Shown here: piece after piece, positions 17,947-27,598 of the stretch
Numbering within the stretch: the stretch's first letter is position 1
Layout of the letters: each line of letters opens with the position of its first letter
Origin: Candidatus Tisiphia endosymbiont of Dascillus cervinus
GTDB taxonomy: Bacteria; Pseudomonadota; Alphaproteobacteria; Rickettsiales; Rickettsiaceae
NCBI RefSeq assembly: GCF_964026405.1
Contig: NZ_OZ032146.1
Location: forward strand, 1,178,001-1,242,000
Direction: 5' to 3'
Length of the DNA: 64,000 bases
The notes under the pieces: generated by a model
What the model was told of the DNA's origin: nothing
What the model saw: only the letters and a program-made list of their open reading frames with translations
The model's database searches: none
Position numbers and translations under genes: made by a program

Positions 17947-18632
17947 ACCCTTATTTTTTTAGTAAGTTAGTGCAAACCATGCTACCATTATTGCTAGTTG
18001 CAATGTTAGTAATAATGGGGGTGGGGTTATATCAAGCCTTGATAGTCTCACCACCAGATTACCAACAAGGTGATATGGTCAGGATTATGTATGTTCATGT
18101 ACCAGCTTCTTGGATGGCACTAGGGATTTACACATTTATAGCTATTTGTAGTTTGTCTAACCTAGTGTGGAAGACTAAAATGTCGTTCTTAATGGCGGTG
18201 GCCAGTAGCCCTATTGGTGCAGTTTTTTGCATGATTAGTATGGTGACGGGGGCATTATGGGGAAAGCCTATTTGGGGAACATGGTGGGTTTGGGATGCTA
18301 GACTTACCTCAATGTTCGTACTATTCTTGCTCTATTTAAGTTATATCGTGGTGGTAAATAGTGGTGATAGGATAAGCCGTACTGAAAAACCAGCTTCGGT
18401 GATTGCTCTGATTGGTTTTATCAATGTTCCTATAGTAAAATTTTCGGTAAATATTTGGTATAGTTTACACCAGCCAGCAAGTGTTTTACGGCTAGGTAGC
18501 CCGACAATTGATAATTCTATGTTATTACCCTTAGTGCTAATGTTGATAAGTGCTATACTGTATTTTTTATTAGTATTGGGTTTGAGATCTTGCGTTTTAA
18601 TCGCCAAGTTCAAGGAGTATGACAATTTATGA
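17931..18632 (+). CDS. ccmC: Heme exporter permease CcmC
   Basis: Inner-membrane protein that delivers heme to CcmE for cytochrome c maturation. Six hydrophobic segments are visible, with the tryptophan-rich WWD motif ([11 protein letters not shown]) between two of them and [10 protein letters not shown] in the first periplasmic loop. The 233-residue length is typical. It overlaps znuA at its start and fdxA at its stop (ATGA), so znuA-ccmC-fdxA form one unit. Confidence 0.95.
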   Translation: MFKLLNPYFFSKLVQTMLPLLLVAMLVIMGVGLYQALIVSPPDYQQGDMVRIMYVHVPASWMALGIYTFIAICSLSNLVWKTKMSFLMAVASSPIGAVFCMISMVTGALWGKPIWGTWWVWDARLTSMFVLFLLYLSYIVVVNSGDRISRTEKPASVIALIGFINVPIVKFSVNIWYSLHQPASVLRLGSPTIDNSMLLPLVLMLISAILYFLLVLGLRSCVLIAKFKEYDNL

Positions 18633-18949
18633 CTTATGTTGTTACCGACGAATGCATAAAATGTAAATATACTGATTGTGTAGAAGTATGTCCTGTCGAT
18701 TGCTTCTATGAAGGGGAGTTAATGTTGGTAATTAATCCTGATGAATGTATTGATTGTGGAGTGTGTGAGATTGAGTGTCCGGTTAAAGCTATTAAGCCAG
18801 AGTCAGAACAGCTGATTGACTGGATAGAGAGAGCGAAATTTTTCTCGAGCATTTGGCCAAATATTGCCGTTAGAAAACCAGCCCTACCGGATGCAGATAA
18901 ATATCGGGATGAGAAAAATAAGTTTGAAAAATATATGGGAGAAGTCTAA
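18629..18949 (+). CDS. fdxA: Ferredoxin FdxA (7Fe-8S type)
   Basis: Small soluble electron carrier. Two cysteine clusters are visible: [14 protein letters not shown] with an extra Cys (VDC), and [12 protein letters not shown]. The N-terminus TYVVTDECI and the 106-residue length match the Azotobacter-type FdxA common in alphaproteobacteria, with one 3Fe-4S and one 4Fe-4S cluster. It is coupled to ccmC by a 4-base overlap and ends 2 bases before the stop of the convergent obgE. Confidence 0.93.
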   Translation: MTYVVTDECIKCKYTDCVEVCPVDCFYEGELMLVINPDECIDCGVCEIECPVKAIKPESEQLIDWIERAKFFSSIWPNIAVRKPALPDADKYRDEKNKFEKYMGEV

Positions 18950-18950
18950 T

Positions 18951-19958
18951 TTACCCCAATTTGGGGTGATTTGTGTTTTTTACGTTTTCAAGAGCTTTTT
19001 TAATTACCCTATTTAATCCAGTTCTTGTATAGCTAGACACTACAAAAATTTCCTCACTAGTAATTTTTTGCAATTCTATAATTTTGTCTTTAATTTCTTC
19101 TTCTAACAAAACATCGCACTTATTCAAACAAATTATTTCGAGCTTATTTTTTAATAAGCTTGAATATGATTCAAGCTCGTTCCTAATAGTTCTATAATCA
19201 GCAATCAAATTATCACTTGTTGCTGATATCAAATGAATCAATAAATTACATCTCTCAATATGTTTTAGGAACTTATCACCGAGTCCATGTCCTAAGTGAG
19301 CCCCTTCTATTAAACCTGGGATATCAGCTATCACAAATTCTTCATCATCTACATAAACCACACCAAGATTAGGGTTTAGTGTGGTAAATGGATAATCAGC
19401 AATTTTAGGTTTTGCTGATGTCGTGGTTGCAAGAAAAGTCGATTTTCCTGCATTAGGTAGACCTATAAGACCAACATCTGAAAGTAGTTTGAGTTGTAAA
19501 TTTACCCACATCTCTTCTCCAACAACACCTTCAGTCCTACGTCGCGGAGCTTGATTGGTAGATGACTTAAAATGGCTATTACCAAGCCCGCCTTTGCCTC
19601 CCTTAAGAATTTCAAAAGTTTGTTCATCAGAAGTGAAATCATATAGTAGAACATCGCCATGTTCTGAGAATATTTGTGTTCCTACTGGTACTTCTAAGAG
19701 TAAAGCAGGTTTAGACTTCCCACTACGGTTTGAGCCTTTACCATTCTCACCATTTTCTGCTTTAAAATGCAGTTTATGCCTAAAATTTACTAAAGTATTA
19801 AGATGAGAATTACACTTAAAAATAATGCTACCACCACGACCACCATCACCACCATCAGGTCCACCCATATCAATATATTTTTCTCGATGAAAACTAATCG
19901 CCCCATCACCACCATCACCGGCTTTTAAGTATATTTTAGCTTCATCGATAAAATTCAT
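18951..19958 (-). CDS. obgE: GTPase ObgE/CgtA
   Basis: Large-subunit ribosome assembly GTPase. The glycine-rich Obg fold at the N-terminus ([22 protein letters not shown]) is followed by the G domain with P-loop GLPNAGKS (166-173), [10 protein letters not shown] (G3) and LNKCD (G4). At 335 residues there is no C-terminal OCT domain, common in Rickettsia. It is on the minus strand, convergent with fdxA. Confidence 0.96.
   Translation of the reverse strand: MNFIDEAKIYLKAGDGGDGAISFHREKYIDMGGPDGGDGGRGGSIIFKCNSHLNTLVNFRHKLHFKAENGENGKGSNRSGKSKPALLLEVPVGTQIFSEHGDVLLYDFTSDEQTFEILKGGKGGLGNSHFKSSTNQAPRRRTEGVVGEEMWVNLQLKLLSDVGLIGLPNAGKSTFLATTTSAKPKIADYPFTTLNPNLGVVYVDDEEFVIADIPGLIEGAHLGHGLGDKFLKHIERCNLLIHLISATSDNLIADYRTIRNELESYSSLLKNKLEIICLNKCDVLLEEEIKDKIIELQKITSEEIFVVSSYTRTGLNRVIKKALENVKNTNHPKLG
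18953..18967. terminator. Short bidirectional hairpin between fdxA and obgE
   Basis: ACCCCAATTTGGGGT forms a tight hairpin at the junction of two convergent genes and includes the last codons of obgE. A T-rich run (gtgttttt) follows on the plus side. It is short, so its function as a terminator is tentative. Confidence 0.4.
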
Positions 19959-20086
19959 AATATATTATTGTAAGTTATAAACTTGATATTTATAGTCAAT
20001 TGATGAAAATTTGGTGACTGATTACATTTTGGCATCAGTATACCATAATATTGCTGTCATGTAAAACACTCCTTTGTCTATATCCA

Positions 20087-20871
20087 ATCAGGGCAGTTTA
20101 AAAATTCCAACTTTAAGTTGGGAATAATTTAAATAACCTATGTCTATAATTGTTAAAATTTTCTCTAGTTTCAGTAATTTTGTTTGAAAATAGAGCTATT
20201 ATAGAAAGAGTTGTTGTCCTCAATAATGACATTAGACTTCTTTCGAAACTCTACTTCTGCTGGTGATTTGTACGTCGATGCGGTACTCGAATCCTCACGT
20301 ACATTAGAGTACGCTGCGGTTCTGCGTTCCGCGTCTCCTTCAAATCCCTCAGCACAAGCGAGTTTCGAAAGAGGTCTATTATTAACGGAGCTTCTCCAGT
20401 ACTAATAGTTGACTTATCTTCTTCAAAAACCTTATCTTTTATCCAGTTTAAATTATTTTCGCATGACCAATGACTTCTGTTAAATTTTAACAATTCTTCT
20501 GGACTAGACTTTTTCTCTAAGCTAGTAATCATTAATACATTCTCTGTTTCTACAGCCATTAGCCTTGTTCTTCTTTTCTCTTTTTCGGGTAATTTTGCAT
20601 ATTTGCTTGATATGCCATTTAAATATCCAAATGGCATATCAATTATCTCGATTTTTCTTCTTTCTATTCTCCCATGCTGTAAATCTATATTCTCTGCAAA
20701 ACTCTTAATTTCCTGACCTTCTGCCTGTATTTTATCAAATGTTTGTGTACTATGGTAATGTAAATTAGCTTCATTAGCTTTAAGAGTAAGCACAAATTAT
20801 CCACCTTGTTCAACAATTTTTTCACATATAGCTTCATGAGTAAAGGATGTATCTGAGAGTTTGTCCGCAAA
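20087..20871 (-). pseudogene. Remnant of an ISAs1-family transposase
   Basis: The C-terminal half of an ISAs1-type transposase is readable on the minus strand: LTLKANEANLH, ENVLMITSLEKK and NRSHWSCENNLNWIKDKVF with the final catalytic Glu region. Upstream, an in-frame stop separates it from ADKLSDTSFTHEAICEKIVEQ. The 3' part is cut at residue FRN by the palindromic repeat at 20235-20376. The sequence CAGGGCAGTTT at 20087 resembles an ISAs1 terminal repeat. The 5' half of the gene is missing, and the next sequence is an unrelated IS5 fragment. Confidence 0.75.
20235..20376. repeat. 142-bp palindromic repeat inserted in the ISAs1 remnant
   Basis: Ends gacttctttcgaaactc and its near-perfect inverse (gagtttcgaaagaggtc) enclose the same core found at 7677-7821. 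It interrupts the transposase remnant, so this repeat has moved after the IS arrived. Confidence 0.78.
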
Positions 20872-21191
20872 CTAAGTAATAGAAATAAATATCCTACGAG
20901 GAAGTAATCGACTCATAGCCAAAAAAATTATATTTTCACTAGAATCAGTAAGAAAATCATATTCATTGGAGAGCCTTCTATTTCTATTTATCCAGGCAAA
21001 GTTTCTCTCAACAACCCATCGCCTTGGCTGTACTTTAAACCCAACTTCTCTTGTTGGCAATAGTTCTGATGGTGTACTTTCTGGTATCCAAAATTTGCAC
21101 GCTGGTCGTTTAACAATTTCTAAATCTATGTTATACTTTTCCTAATGAGACCCTTTAAATCTTTAGACTGATACCCCATATCAGCCCACAT
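20872..21191 (-). pseudogene. Remnant of an IS5-family transposase
   Basis: Fragments of an IS5-type transposase C-terminus: [18 protein letters not shown] in one frame, then after a one-base shift [14 protein letters not shown] and [20 protein letters not shown], the hallmark of the final catalytic Glu region. The 5' half is absent. It abuts the ISAs1 remnant, so two IS families decayed at the same site between obgE and tRNA-Pro. Confidence 0.78.
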
Positions 21192-21238
21192 TTGTTTAAT
21201 AGTAAAGGAGGTATTAAATGTTAGATATAATAAGAAAG

Positions 21239-21315
21239 TGGTCGGAGCAGAGAGATTTGAACTCCCGACCCTTTGGTCCCAAACCAAATGCGCTACCAGG
21301 CTGCGCCATGCTCCG
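21239..21315 (-). tRNA. tRNA-Pro (anticodon TGG)
   Basis: Read on the minus strand, acceptor stem CGGAGCA pairs with TGCTCCG, D arm GCGCAGCCTGGTAGCGC, anticodon loop TTTGGGA (anticodon TGG), and T arm GGGAGTTCAAATCTCTC. The CCA end is encoded. The 77-base length is standard. All four stems can be formed by eye. Confidence 0.95.
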
Positions 21316-21433
21316 AAAAATAAATGATGAAGATTAACAATAAAGTGTTAGTGGATTCATATTGCCTAATTATATAAACTATAATATAAGTCAAATCAAT
21401 TTTTTTATTTTAAAATTTCATCATATTTATTAA

Positions 21434-22150
21434 ATGTCTTCATTACATGCATCAATATTAACCATATTTCCAGAAATGTTTCCTGGATTTTTGCAATATT
21501 CCCTTGCAGGGCAAGCCTTAGAAAAGGGTATATGGTCTTATAATGTAGTTAATATAAAAGATTTTGGATTAACTAGGCATAAAAATGTTGATGATGAGCC
21601 TTATGGTGGTGGTAACGGACTGATAATGCGTCCAGATGTGGTGGGTAGTTGTATAGATCATGTTTTGTCTTCAAATCCTAATGCCAAAATATATTATCCC
21701 TCACCAAGAGGAAAGCTATTTAACCAAAATATTGCTCGTGAAATTATACAAGAAAAGCAAATAATAATTTTATGTGGTCGCTTTGAAGGGGTTGACGAAC
21801 GTGTAATTGAAGAGTATAATATGACGGAAATTAGTATAGGGGATTATATTTTATCTGGTGGTGAGGTGGCAGCTCTTGCTATTCTTGATTGCTTGATTAG
21901 ATTACTTCCGAATGTATTACTGAATCAAGACACATTGCAATCAGAATCTTTTGAGGAAAATGGAGAGTTCGCTGGATTGCTTGAATGTCCTCTATATACG
22001 AGACCGGCAAAGTGGAAAAATAGAGAGGTTCCGAGTATTTTGTTGTCTGGTAATCATCAATTAATTAAAGATTGGAAAAGCAAGCAATCTTTAGAGATTA
22101 CTAAAAAACGTAGGCCGGATTTATTAAATATTTATAGGAGTTTAAGGTAA
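21434..22150 (+). CDS. trmD: tRNA (guanine37-N1)-methyltransferase TrmD
   Basis: SPOUT methyltransferase that makes m1G37 in tRNAs, including tRNA-Pro, whose gene lies just upstream. Signatures: [43 protein letters not shown] and the knot-forming [17 protein letters not shown]. The 238-residue length is normal. The TAA stop overlaps the rplS ATG (TAATG). Confidence 0.97.
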   Translation: MSSLHASILTIFPEMFPGFLQYSLAGQALEKGIWSYNVVNIKDFGLTRHKNVDDEPYGGGNGLIMRPDVVGSCIDHVLSSNPNAKIYYPSPRGKLFNQNIAREIIQEKQIIILCGRFEGVDERVIEEYNMTEISIGDYILSGGEVAALAILDCLIRLLPNVLLNQDTLQSESFEENGEFAGLLECPLYTRPAKWKNREVPSILLSGNHQLIKDWKSKQSLEITKKRRPDLLNIYRSLR

Positions 22151-22575
22151 TGAATATTATTGAAGAGTTTGAACAACAGCAAATTCTGAAACTAACGGAA
22201 AATAAAAAGATTCCTGACTTTAAAGCAGGGGATACTGTAAAGGTTACTGTAAAGATAATTGACCGAACAGTTGAGAAAGATGGTAAGGAAAAATTACTAG
22301 AAAGATTTCAAATGTATGAAGGTGTAGTAATTGCTAGAAGGAATAGTGGTGTTGCATCTTCTTTTGTAGTTCGTAAGGTCAGTCATGGTGAAGGTGTAGA
22401 AAGACGATTTATGATTTTCTCACCAATTGTACATTCGATTGAAGTTGTTAAATATGGTGTAGTACGTCGTGCTAAACTATATTATTTAAGAAATCTAAGT
22501 GGTAAAGCAGCTAGAATTAAAGAAAAACTTCAAGTAAATCCTAATAAAGTAATTAAGAAAAAGGTGGTTGCTTAA
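22150..22575 (+). CDS. rplS: 50S ribosomal protein L19
   Basis: Protein at the 30S-50S interface. Diagnostic features: the N-terminal helix (IIEEFEQQQ), [29 protein letters not shown] and [23 protein letters not shown]. The 141 residues include a Lys-rich tail. It is translationally coupled to trmD, as in most bacteria, although the usual upstream rpsP-rimM are not here. Confidence 0.97.
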   Translation: MNIIEEFEQQQILKLTENKKIPDFKAGDTVKVTVKIIDRTVEKDGKEKLLERFQMYEGVVIARRNSGVASSFVVRKVSHGEGVERRFMIFSPIVHSIEVVKYGVVRRAKLYYLRNLSGKAARIKEKLQVNPNKVIKKKVVA

Positions 22576-22587
22576 GGGGAAGGACGG

Positions 22588-24300
22588 CTAAGGATGTAGA
22601 AGCTCTTTAGCTGCCTTCAAGCTCGCATCGGTAATAGATTTGCCTGAGATCATACGAGCAAGTTCAGCTTGCCTCTCTTGAAGATTTAGATTTTTTATAG
22701 TAATTTTAGTACTTTCATTCAATTGTAGCTTGTTAACGACAATATGCTGATCTGCCTTACCTGCCACTTGCGGTTGATGAGTAATTGCGATAACTTGGGC
22801 AATAGAGCTAAGCTTTTTTAGTTTTTCTCCTACTTTATCGGCTACGATACCACCAATTCCCGTATCTATTTCATCAAAAATAATAGTTTCCTTAAGTAGT
22901 TTATCAAAAAGACAAGTTTTTAGTGCTAACATAAATCTTGATAATTCACCACCAGAAGCAATTTTATCAATAGGAGCAAGTTGCATACCAGGGTTAGTTG
23001 AGGCAACGAAACGCACATTATCGATACCATTATCTGATACCCTACATAACATTACTTGAGAAGTATCCCTGTCTTCCAAAAAATGTTTATTGTCAGTTTG
23101 GTTTGCAATATTATCCTTAGGTACTATTTCTACTTTAAAAATTGCCTTTTCCATTTTAAGTTGTTCAAGCTCTTTTTGCATAGCTAACTCTAGGTTTTTG
23201 GCTACTTTAGAACGCTGATGCGATAAAGCTTCAGCTAGTTCAAAATATTTTTTATGACCAGCTAGCTTATTAATATCTAGGATTTTAACGTTATTAATTT
23301 TATCCTTCAGGGCATTTAATTGTTGGGTAGAATTGTCAACAAATTCAGGTATTTTATCGCAAGAAATATTATACTTTCGTGCTATGTCACGAATTTTAAA
23401 CAACCTTTCTTCCACTTCATCTAAGTTAAATTCATTTGTATCGAAGTTATTAATAATGTTTTGTAATTTTATACGTGCTTCTTCTAGACTATTATAACAA
23501 TCATCTAAATTTAATGAAATAGAGGCAAATTCTTCATTTTCCTGTAAGTTACGGGCTATTAAACGTTGAACATTAGTAATGGACTTATTAATTTCAGGAG
23601 TTTCAAGATGTGATAATATATCTTGAGTTACTTGTATTTCTTTATCACGATTTTGTAAACTGCGTCTTATAGTGGTAAGTTTTTCTTCTTCTCCTACTTG
23701 ATAGTCAAGAGTTTTTAATTCCTTGGTTACAAAATTTAAATAATCTATCTCTCGTTCTATAGTATCTTTATCTTTTGTGACTTTATTGATTTCTTTAGTA
23801 GTTGCTTATAAAATATTGAAATGCTCGGATAATTCAGCTCTTAAACCTAGAAGGTTTCCATAATCGTCTAGAATATTAATATGGGAGGAGGGGGTAAGAA
23901 GGGTAGTAGGGCTATTTTGTCCATGAAGTTCAAATAAATAATCTGCTACTTGTTGTAAGGTATTTACTGTCACCGCTTGATCATTTATAAGAAATTTTTT
24001 GCGGTTACCAGATTTTTGGATACGTTTTATCAGTAATTCTTGGTCACACTCAATATTAAATTGTTCCAAAAGCTTTTTTAAATCATTATTGAGAGTAAAT
24101 GTTGTAGCAACCGTACAATAATCGCATCCATGTTTTATTACATTATCAGAGAATTTGTTACCTAAAGAGAACAAAATTGCATCTAGCAAAATAGACTTAC
24201 CAGCTCCAGTTTCACCGGTAATCACACATAGTCCTTTTTCAAACTCTATGTCCAATTCGTCTATCAAAATAAAATTCTTTACCGAAAGACTTTGTAACAT
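22588..24300 (-). pseudogene. recN: DNA repair protein RecN, interrupted by one in-frame stop
   Basis: RecN is an SMC-like ATPase for double-strand break repair. From ATG 24300 to the stop at 22588 there are exactly 571 codons in a single frame, the normal RecN length. The N-terminus has the P-loop GETGAGKS (29-36); the coiled-coil middle (DYLNFVTKELKTLDYQVGEE) and the C-terminal Walker B region (IIFDEIDTGIGG) are all present. Codon 165 (23806-23808) is TAA, just before ATTKEINKVTK. No frameshift is needed elsewhere. This is either a recent nonsense mutation, a sequencing error, or a site of readthrough. A GTG at 23415 could only restart a headless fragment. Confidence 0.9.
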
Positions 24301-24365
24301 TATGCCTCTTGTATAACTCTACTTTTGTTGCTAATTTGGGCATCTAGGTCACTCGATACCGTCTA

Positions 24366-24413
24366 ACGCGAATTCGGGATAAGAATTAACTAATTCTTAT
24401 CCCGAATTCGCGT
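24366..24413. repeat. 48-bp near-perfect palindrome
   Basis: 23-base arms (ACGCGAATTCGGGATAAGAATTA and complement; the arm is split here as ACGCGAATTCGGG then ATAAGAATTA) with only a 2-base centre. It lies between recN and the HD-domain pseudogene. The core recurs at 7632-7667 and partly near 57700. Confidence 0.85.
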
Positions 24414-24827
24414 GTCTAATAAATTTAATCCTCTAAATTAGGAAGGTTAATTCCATAACCATTTTTACACCAATTTTGCACTTCTTTAAATTTTTTTGAA
24501 AAGTCTGCATCTAATTGAGATAATTTTTTATATTTGTTGTTATCAATAATTAAAGGATCAATACCTCTAAATTTTGGCTTTATATTGATTTGTCCTTTAC
24601 CATATTTAGCTAATTTAAAAGATTTTACATCTTTTTTGCATTTATTTAGTAATTTTTTTATAATTTTATCATTACTATTTTCTATTTTTTGCATCACATT
24701 TTGATCCACACTAAAATGTAACTCATCTTTAGAAACTAGTTTTATTTCTATAGCACGTTTTAAGATTTTATGAAAATAATCGTAAACTACAGTATTAAAT
24801 GGCACTCCCCATAATTCTTTAATTAAA

Positions 24828-24869
24828 CAAAACTTACGCTATGTAAGGTTCTAAATAGCGTAAGTTTTG
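24828..24869. mobile_element. 42-bp remnant with both ends of the CAAAACTT insertion sequence
   Basis: The sequence starts CAAAACTTACGCTAT and ends with its exact inverse ATAGCGTAAGTTTTG, with 12 bases (gtaaggttctaa) between, which match the right-end subterminal region of the full IS. It is therefore an internally deleted copy. No target duplication is clear (flanks TAAA and TCAA). The reading frame of the host HD gene would continue if it were removed cleanly without any duplication. Confidence 0.78.
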
Positions 24870-25138
24870 TCAAGATATTTTATTGCAATATTGTATCTAC
24901 TTGTAATTTCATCTATTTTCATAGAACGTAAGAACCATAAATGAATCGTATCTTGATAAGACTTTTCTTGCTGCTCTTGATAAAATAAATTATCTCCTAA
25001 ATGAGAAAAAACAGTGTGGGAAGTATCATGTAATAGACCAGCTATTTGTTCAATTTTTGATACTTGTGCTTTTTGAAGTAATACAAACACCCCTATACTA
25101 TGATCATATCTACTAAAATATGGAAGTAACCCTATATA

Positions 25139-26124
25139 ACCCCAGTTGCCAATTAAATAGGAGAGATGAAAGGTAGATTTTAAAAGGGACATAGGTTATT
25201 TTATCTTTTTCAACCAATAACAAAATAACCTATGAAAAAAGATTTTACCGCAATTTACTGTTTTGTCGACGATTTTATAAAGAATTTGGAAAATAATTTG
25301 CCTACAATTAATAGTAGTAAATTTAAACCTGGTGTAAGTAATTATTTATCAATAAGCGAAGTATTAACCATATTAATTGGTTACTATGATTCATATTGTG
25401 ATTGTTTTAAGCATTATTACAAACAAGTAATCTTACATAATTATACAGAAGATTTTAAACTTGTTAGTTATGAACATTTTACTAAATTGATAGGTAGAAG
25501 TATACCTTATTTAGCAATATTACTGAATCATTTGCTTGCTGAATGCACAGGTCTGTCTTTTGTAGATGCTACAGGTATAGCCGTATGTAAGAATTATCGT
25601 ATAAGTTCACATAAGGTTTTTAAAGGAATAGCGGCAAGAGGAAAAACCACTAAGGGGTGGTTTTATGGACTAAAGTTACATTTAATCATAGATTCCGAAG
25701 GTAATCTGATAAAGGTATCTTTCAGCAGTGGTAATAAGGATGATAGGAAAGGACTTAAAGGAATGATATTTGGTATATATGGCAAAGTTTTTGGCGATCG
25801 CGGTTATATATCTAAAGAATTATTTGATGATTTGTATGACAAAGGCATCCAACTTATTACTCGGGTTAAAAAGAATATGAAAAATATATTAATCCCTATT
25901 ATAGATAAGGTTATGTTGCTCAAAAGAACTCTGATAGAAACCGTAATAGGCAAACTTAAATTTCTTGATAAGTTAGAGCATTCTAGACATAGATCAGTTA
26001 CAAATGCATTTAGTCATATGCTATCCTGCCTAATCAATTATCAGTTGCTAGAAAACAAACCTTCTATCAAAACTTTGCTTCCTATAGAACTTTTTGATAT
26101 ACAAAATTAATTGGCAACTGGGGT
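25139..26124 (+). mobile_element. Complete IS982-family insertion sequence
   Basis: 986 bases bounded by inverted repeats ACCCCAGTTGCCAATTAA and complement, with a 6-bp duplication TATATA at 25133-25138 and 26125-26130. It encodes one transposase. It sits in an HD-domain gene that is restored in frame if the element and one duplication are removed. The terminal repeats match those of the three 197-bp MITEs. Confidence 0.92.
25232..26110 (+). CDS. IS982-family transposase
   Basis: DDE transposase of 292 residues filling the insertion sequence. IS982 features include the N-terminal 'KKDFTAIYCFVDDF', FVDATGIAVCKNYR (first Asp), GWFYGLKLHLIIDSEGNL (second conserved block with the catalytic Asp in this region), FGDRGYISKELF and the closing RRTLIETVIGKLKFL-like block with the final Glu (written here as LIETVIGKLK). 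It appears intact, so the element may still be mobile and may act on the MITEs. Confidence 0.92.
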   Translation: MKKDFTAIYCFVDDFIKNLENNLPTINSSKFKPGVSNYLSISEVLTILIGYYDSYCDCFKHYYKQVILHNYTEDFKLVSYEHFTKLIGRSIPYLAILLNHLLAECTGLSFVDATGIAVCKNYRISSHKVFKGIAARGKTTKGWFYGLKLHLIIDSEGNLIKVSFSSGNKDDRKGLKGMIFGIYGKVFGDRGYISKELFDDLYDKGIQLITRVKKNMKNILIPIIDKVMLLKRTLIETVIGKLKFLDKLEHSRHRSVTNAFSHMLSCLINYQLLENKPSIKTLLPIELFDIQN

Positions 26125-26328
26125 TATATAAGGTGTAGGTCCAGATTGATCAATTAATTTTAATCTTTGCATTGCTTTACTATCAATTAGTGCCTCTATA
26201 AGTGGATCGTCAACTACTACACTATCCTGCCATATAGTATATAATTCTTTCTTAGCATAAGCAGGGAAATAAAATAAAATATAGAAAATAAGCTTTTTGC
26301 TTCATAAAAATACCTAGATTATTAAATA

Positions 26329-26525
26329 ACCCGAGTTGCCAATTAATTTATAAGAGCAGAGCTAGGTTTTATGAACATTTGAAGTTAATTTGTAACATTA
26401 AAACACTTAATAAAAACTATATTTTTTAGAAATATGTTTGTATTAAAAATGTTTTAGTATCGAGCCTCACATGAAACCAGCGTTAAATATAGCTTTTGCC
26501 AGTATAATTAATTGGCAACTCGGGT
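26329..26525 (-). mobile_element. 197-bp MITE (copy 3, inverted), IS982-type ends
   Basis: Reverse-complement copy of the MITEs at 4392 and 8498. Target duplication TAAATA at 26323-26328 and 26526-26531. It lies 24 bases upstream of the start of the broken HD-domain gene and therefore would have separated it from its promoter. Confidence 0.9.
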
Positions 26526-26531
26526 TAAATA

Positions 26532-26744
26532 ATGAATGATAAAGGCTTTATTCTATATAATGAAGCTGTTGCAATAAACCCATATATAGAGCCTAAATAA
26601 GATACTTATGCTAGAGAATTTGTAGAAGAGGCAAGAAAAGCAAAAAACCGTAAGCAATATGAAAGTCTGCATTACGGACTTGAGTCCAAGAGCGACGTAA
26701 AATTTACCAGCAAAAGTAGAATTGTGAAAAAATTCTATTATTGA
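26532..26744 (+). pseudogene. Fragment of an unidentified gene with an in-frame stop
   Basis: After the MITE, a frame of 71 codons starts MNDKGFILYNEAVAINPYIEPK, has a TAA, then continues with DTYAREFVEEARKAKNRKQY and ends before bamD at TGA 26744. It is rich in charged residues and resembles the tail of a cytosolic helical protein. I cannot name a family. Its start may have been lost when the MITE inserted. Its codon-like composition is the only support. Confidence 0.35.
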
Positions 26745-27517
26745 GATGGTGTTTTATTTGGTCCCTTTGGAAAGTTGTTAATAAACGGTTGACAATATTT
26801 ATACCAGTTACTATCCGGATAGTTGTGACCAAGTACTGCAGCATATTTCTTTGCTTCAACGTTAAGTCCCAACATTAAATAACTTTCCACTAAACGATAA
26901 AGTGCTTCTGGTATATGTGATGTAGTTTGGTAATTATCCACAATAAGCTGAAATCTATTGATAGCAGCTATCGGGTTATTTTTACTGAGATAATAACGAC
27001 CTACATCCATTTCCTTACCGGCTAAATGATCATTTACTAAATCAATTTTTAAAGATGCATCAATTGAATATTTTGTTTTAGGAAAAAGTTTTATAACATC
27101 TTCAAAACTTTCTTTAGCTAAAAAGGTTCTTGATTGATCAAGCTGTACATTTGAGATTTGCATATAATACGATAATGCCTTTAGGTAATACGCATATGCA
27201 ATATCTTCATGCATTGGATGAAGCTTAATAAAAGTATCAAGTACATCTACCGCTTCCTCATACTGACATGCTAAAAATAAAGAATAGGCTTGCATTAACT
27301 CAGCTTGAGGAGTCATTTTATTACCAGGGTCTTGATAAAAAATTCTAGAAAATTCCTCGGCAGCTTTCAAATATTTTTGTTCTTCCAGTAAAACAATGCC
27401 ATTATTGTATAATTCAGGAGCTGGAACAATTAAATCTTCATCTATCTTCTTAGTTTTACAGCTAGATAAAGCTAAGCAGGTAGTGATGGTATAAAATAAT
27501 AATTTTGTTAATTTCAT
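26738..27517 (-). CDS. bamD: Outer membrane assembly lipoprotein BamD
   Basis: Periplasm-facing lipoprotein of the BAM complex. A lipoprotein signal with the lipobox LSSC (17-20, Cys20 lipidated) is followed by five tetratricopeptide-like repeats: ELYNNGIVLLEEQKYLKAAEEF, split here into ELYNNGIVLLEEQ and KYLKAAEEF, then AYSLFLACQYEEAVDVLDTF and others. The length of 259 residues fits. It lies on the minus strand downstream of bamA and rseP, so the three envelope genes are clustered in one direction. Confidence 0.92.
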   Translation of the reverse strand: MKLTKLLFYTITTCLALSSCKTKKIDEDLIVPAPELYNNGIVLLEEQKYLKAAEEFSRIFYQDPGNKMTPQAELMQAYSLFLACQYEEAVDVLDTFIKLHPMHEDIAYAYYLKALSYYMQISNVQLDQSRTFLAKESFEDVIKLFPKTKYSIDASLKIDLVNDHLAGKEMDVGRYYLSKNNPIAAINRFQLIVDNYQTTSHIPEALYRLVESYLMLGLNVEAKKYAAVLGHNYPDSNWYKYCQPFINNFPKGPNKTPSQ

Positions 27518-27598
27518 ATAGAGCTTACAAGTTTTTTTAAATTTAATCTCTTAATTATATAGGATTTTACTATATTATATCGAACTCAGGTTACAATA

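Larger units (their letters stand above)
24425..26305 (-). pseudogene. Secreted HD-domain phosphohydrolase-like gene, broken three ways
   Basis: Reading minus from ATG 26305: a signal peptide (MKQKAYFLYFILFP, then after a one-base shift AYAKKELY), the segment DDPLIEALIDSKAMQRLKLI, then the IS982-family element. Removing the IS and one TATATA copy gives a seamless PTPYIGLLPYFSRYDHSIGV, followed by the HD motif LLHDTSHTVFSHLGD. A 42-base element at 24828-24869 then adds a stop before LIKELWGVPFNTVVYD, and the C-terminal 126 residues run to 24425. HD motifs suggest a metal-dependent phosphohydrolase, perhaps dGTPase-like. With a frameshift, an IS and a stop, it is dead. Confidence 0.85.
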
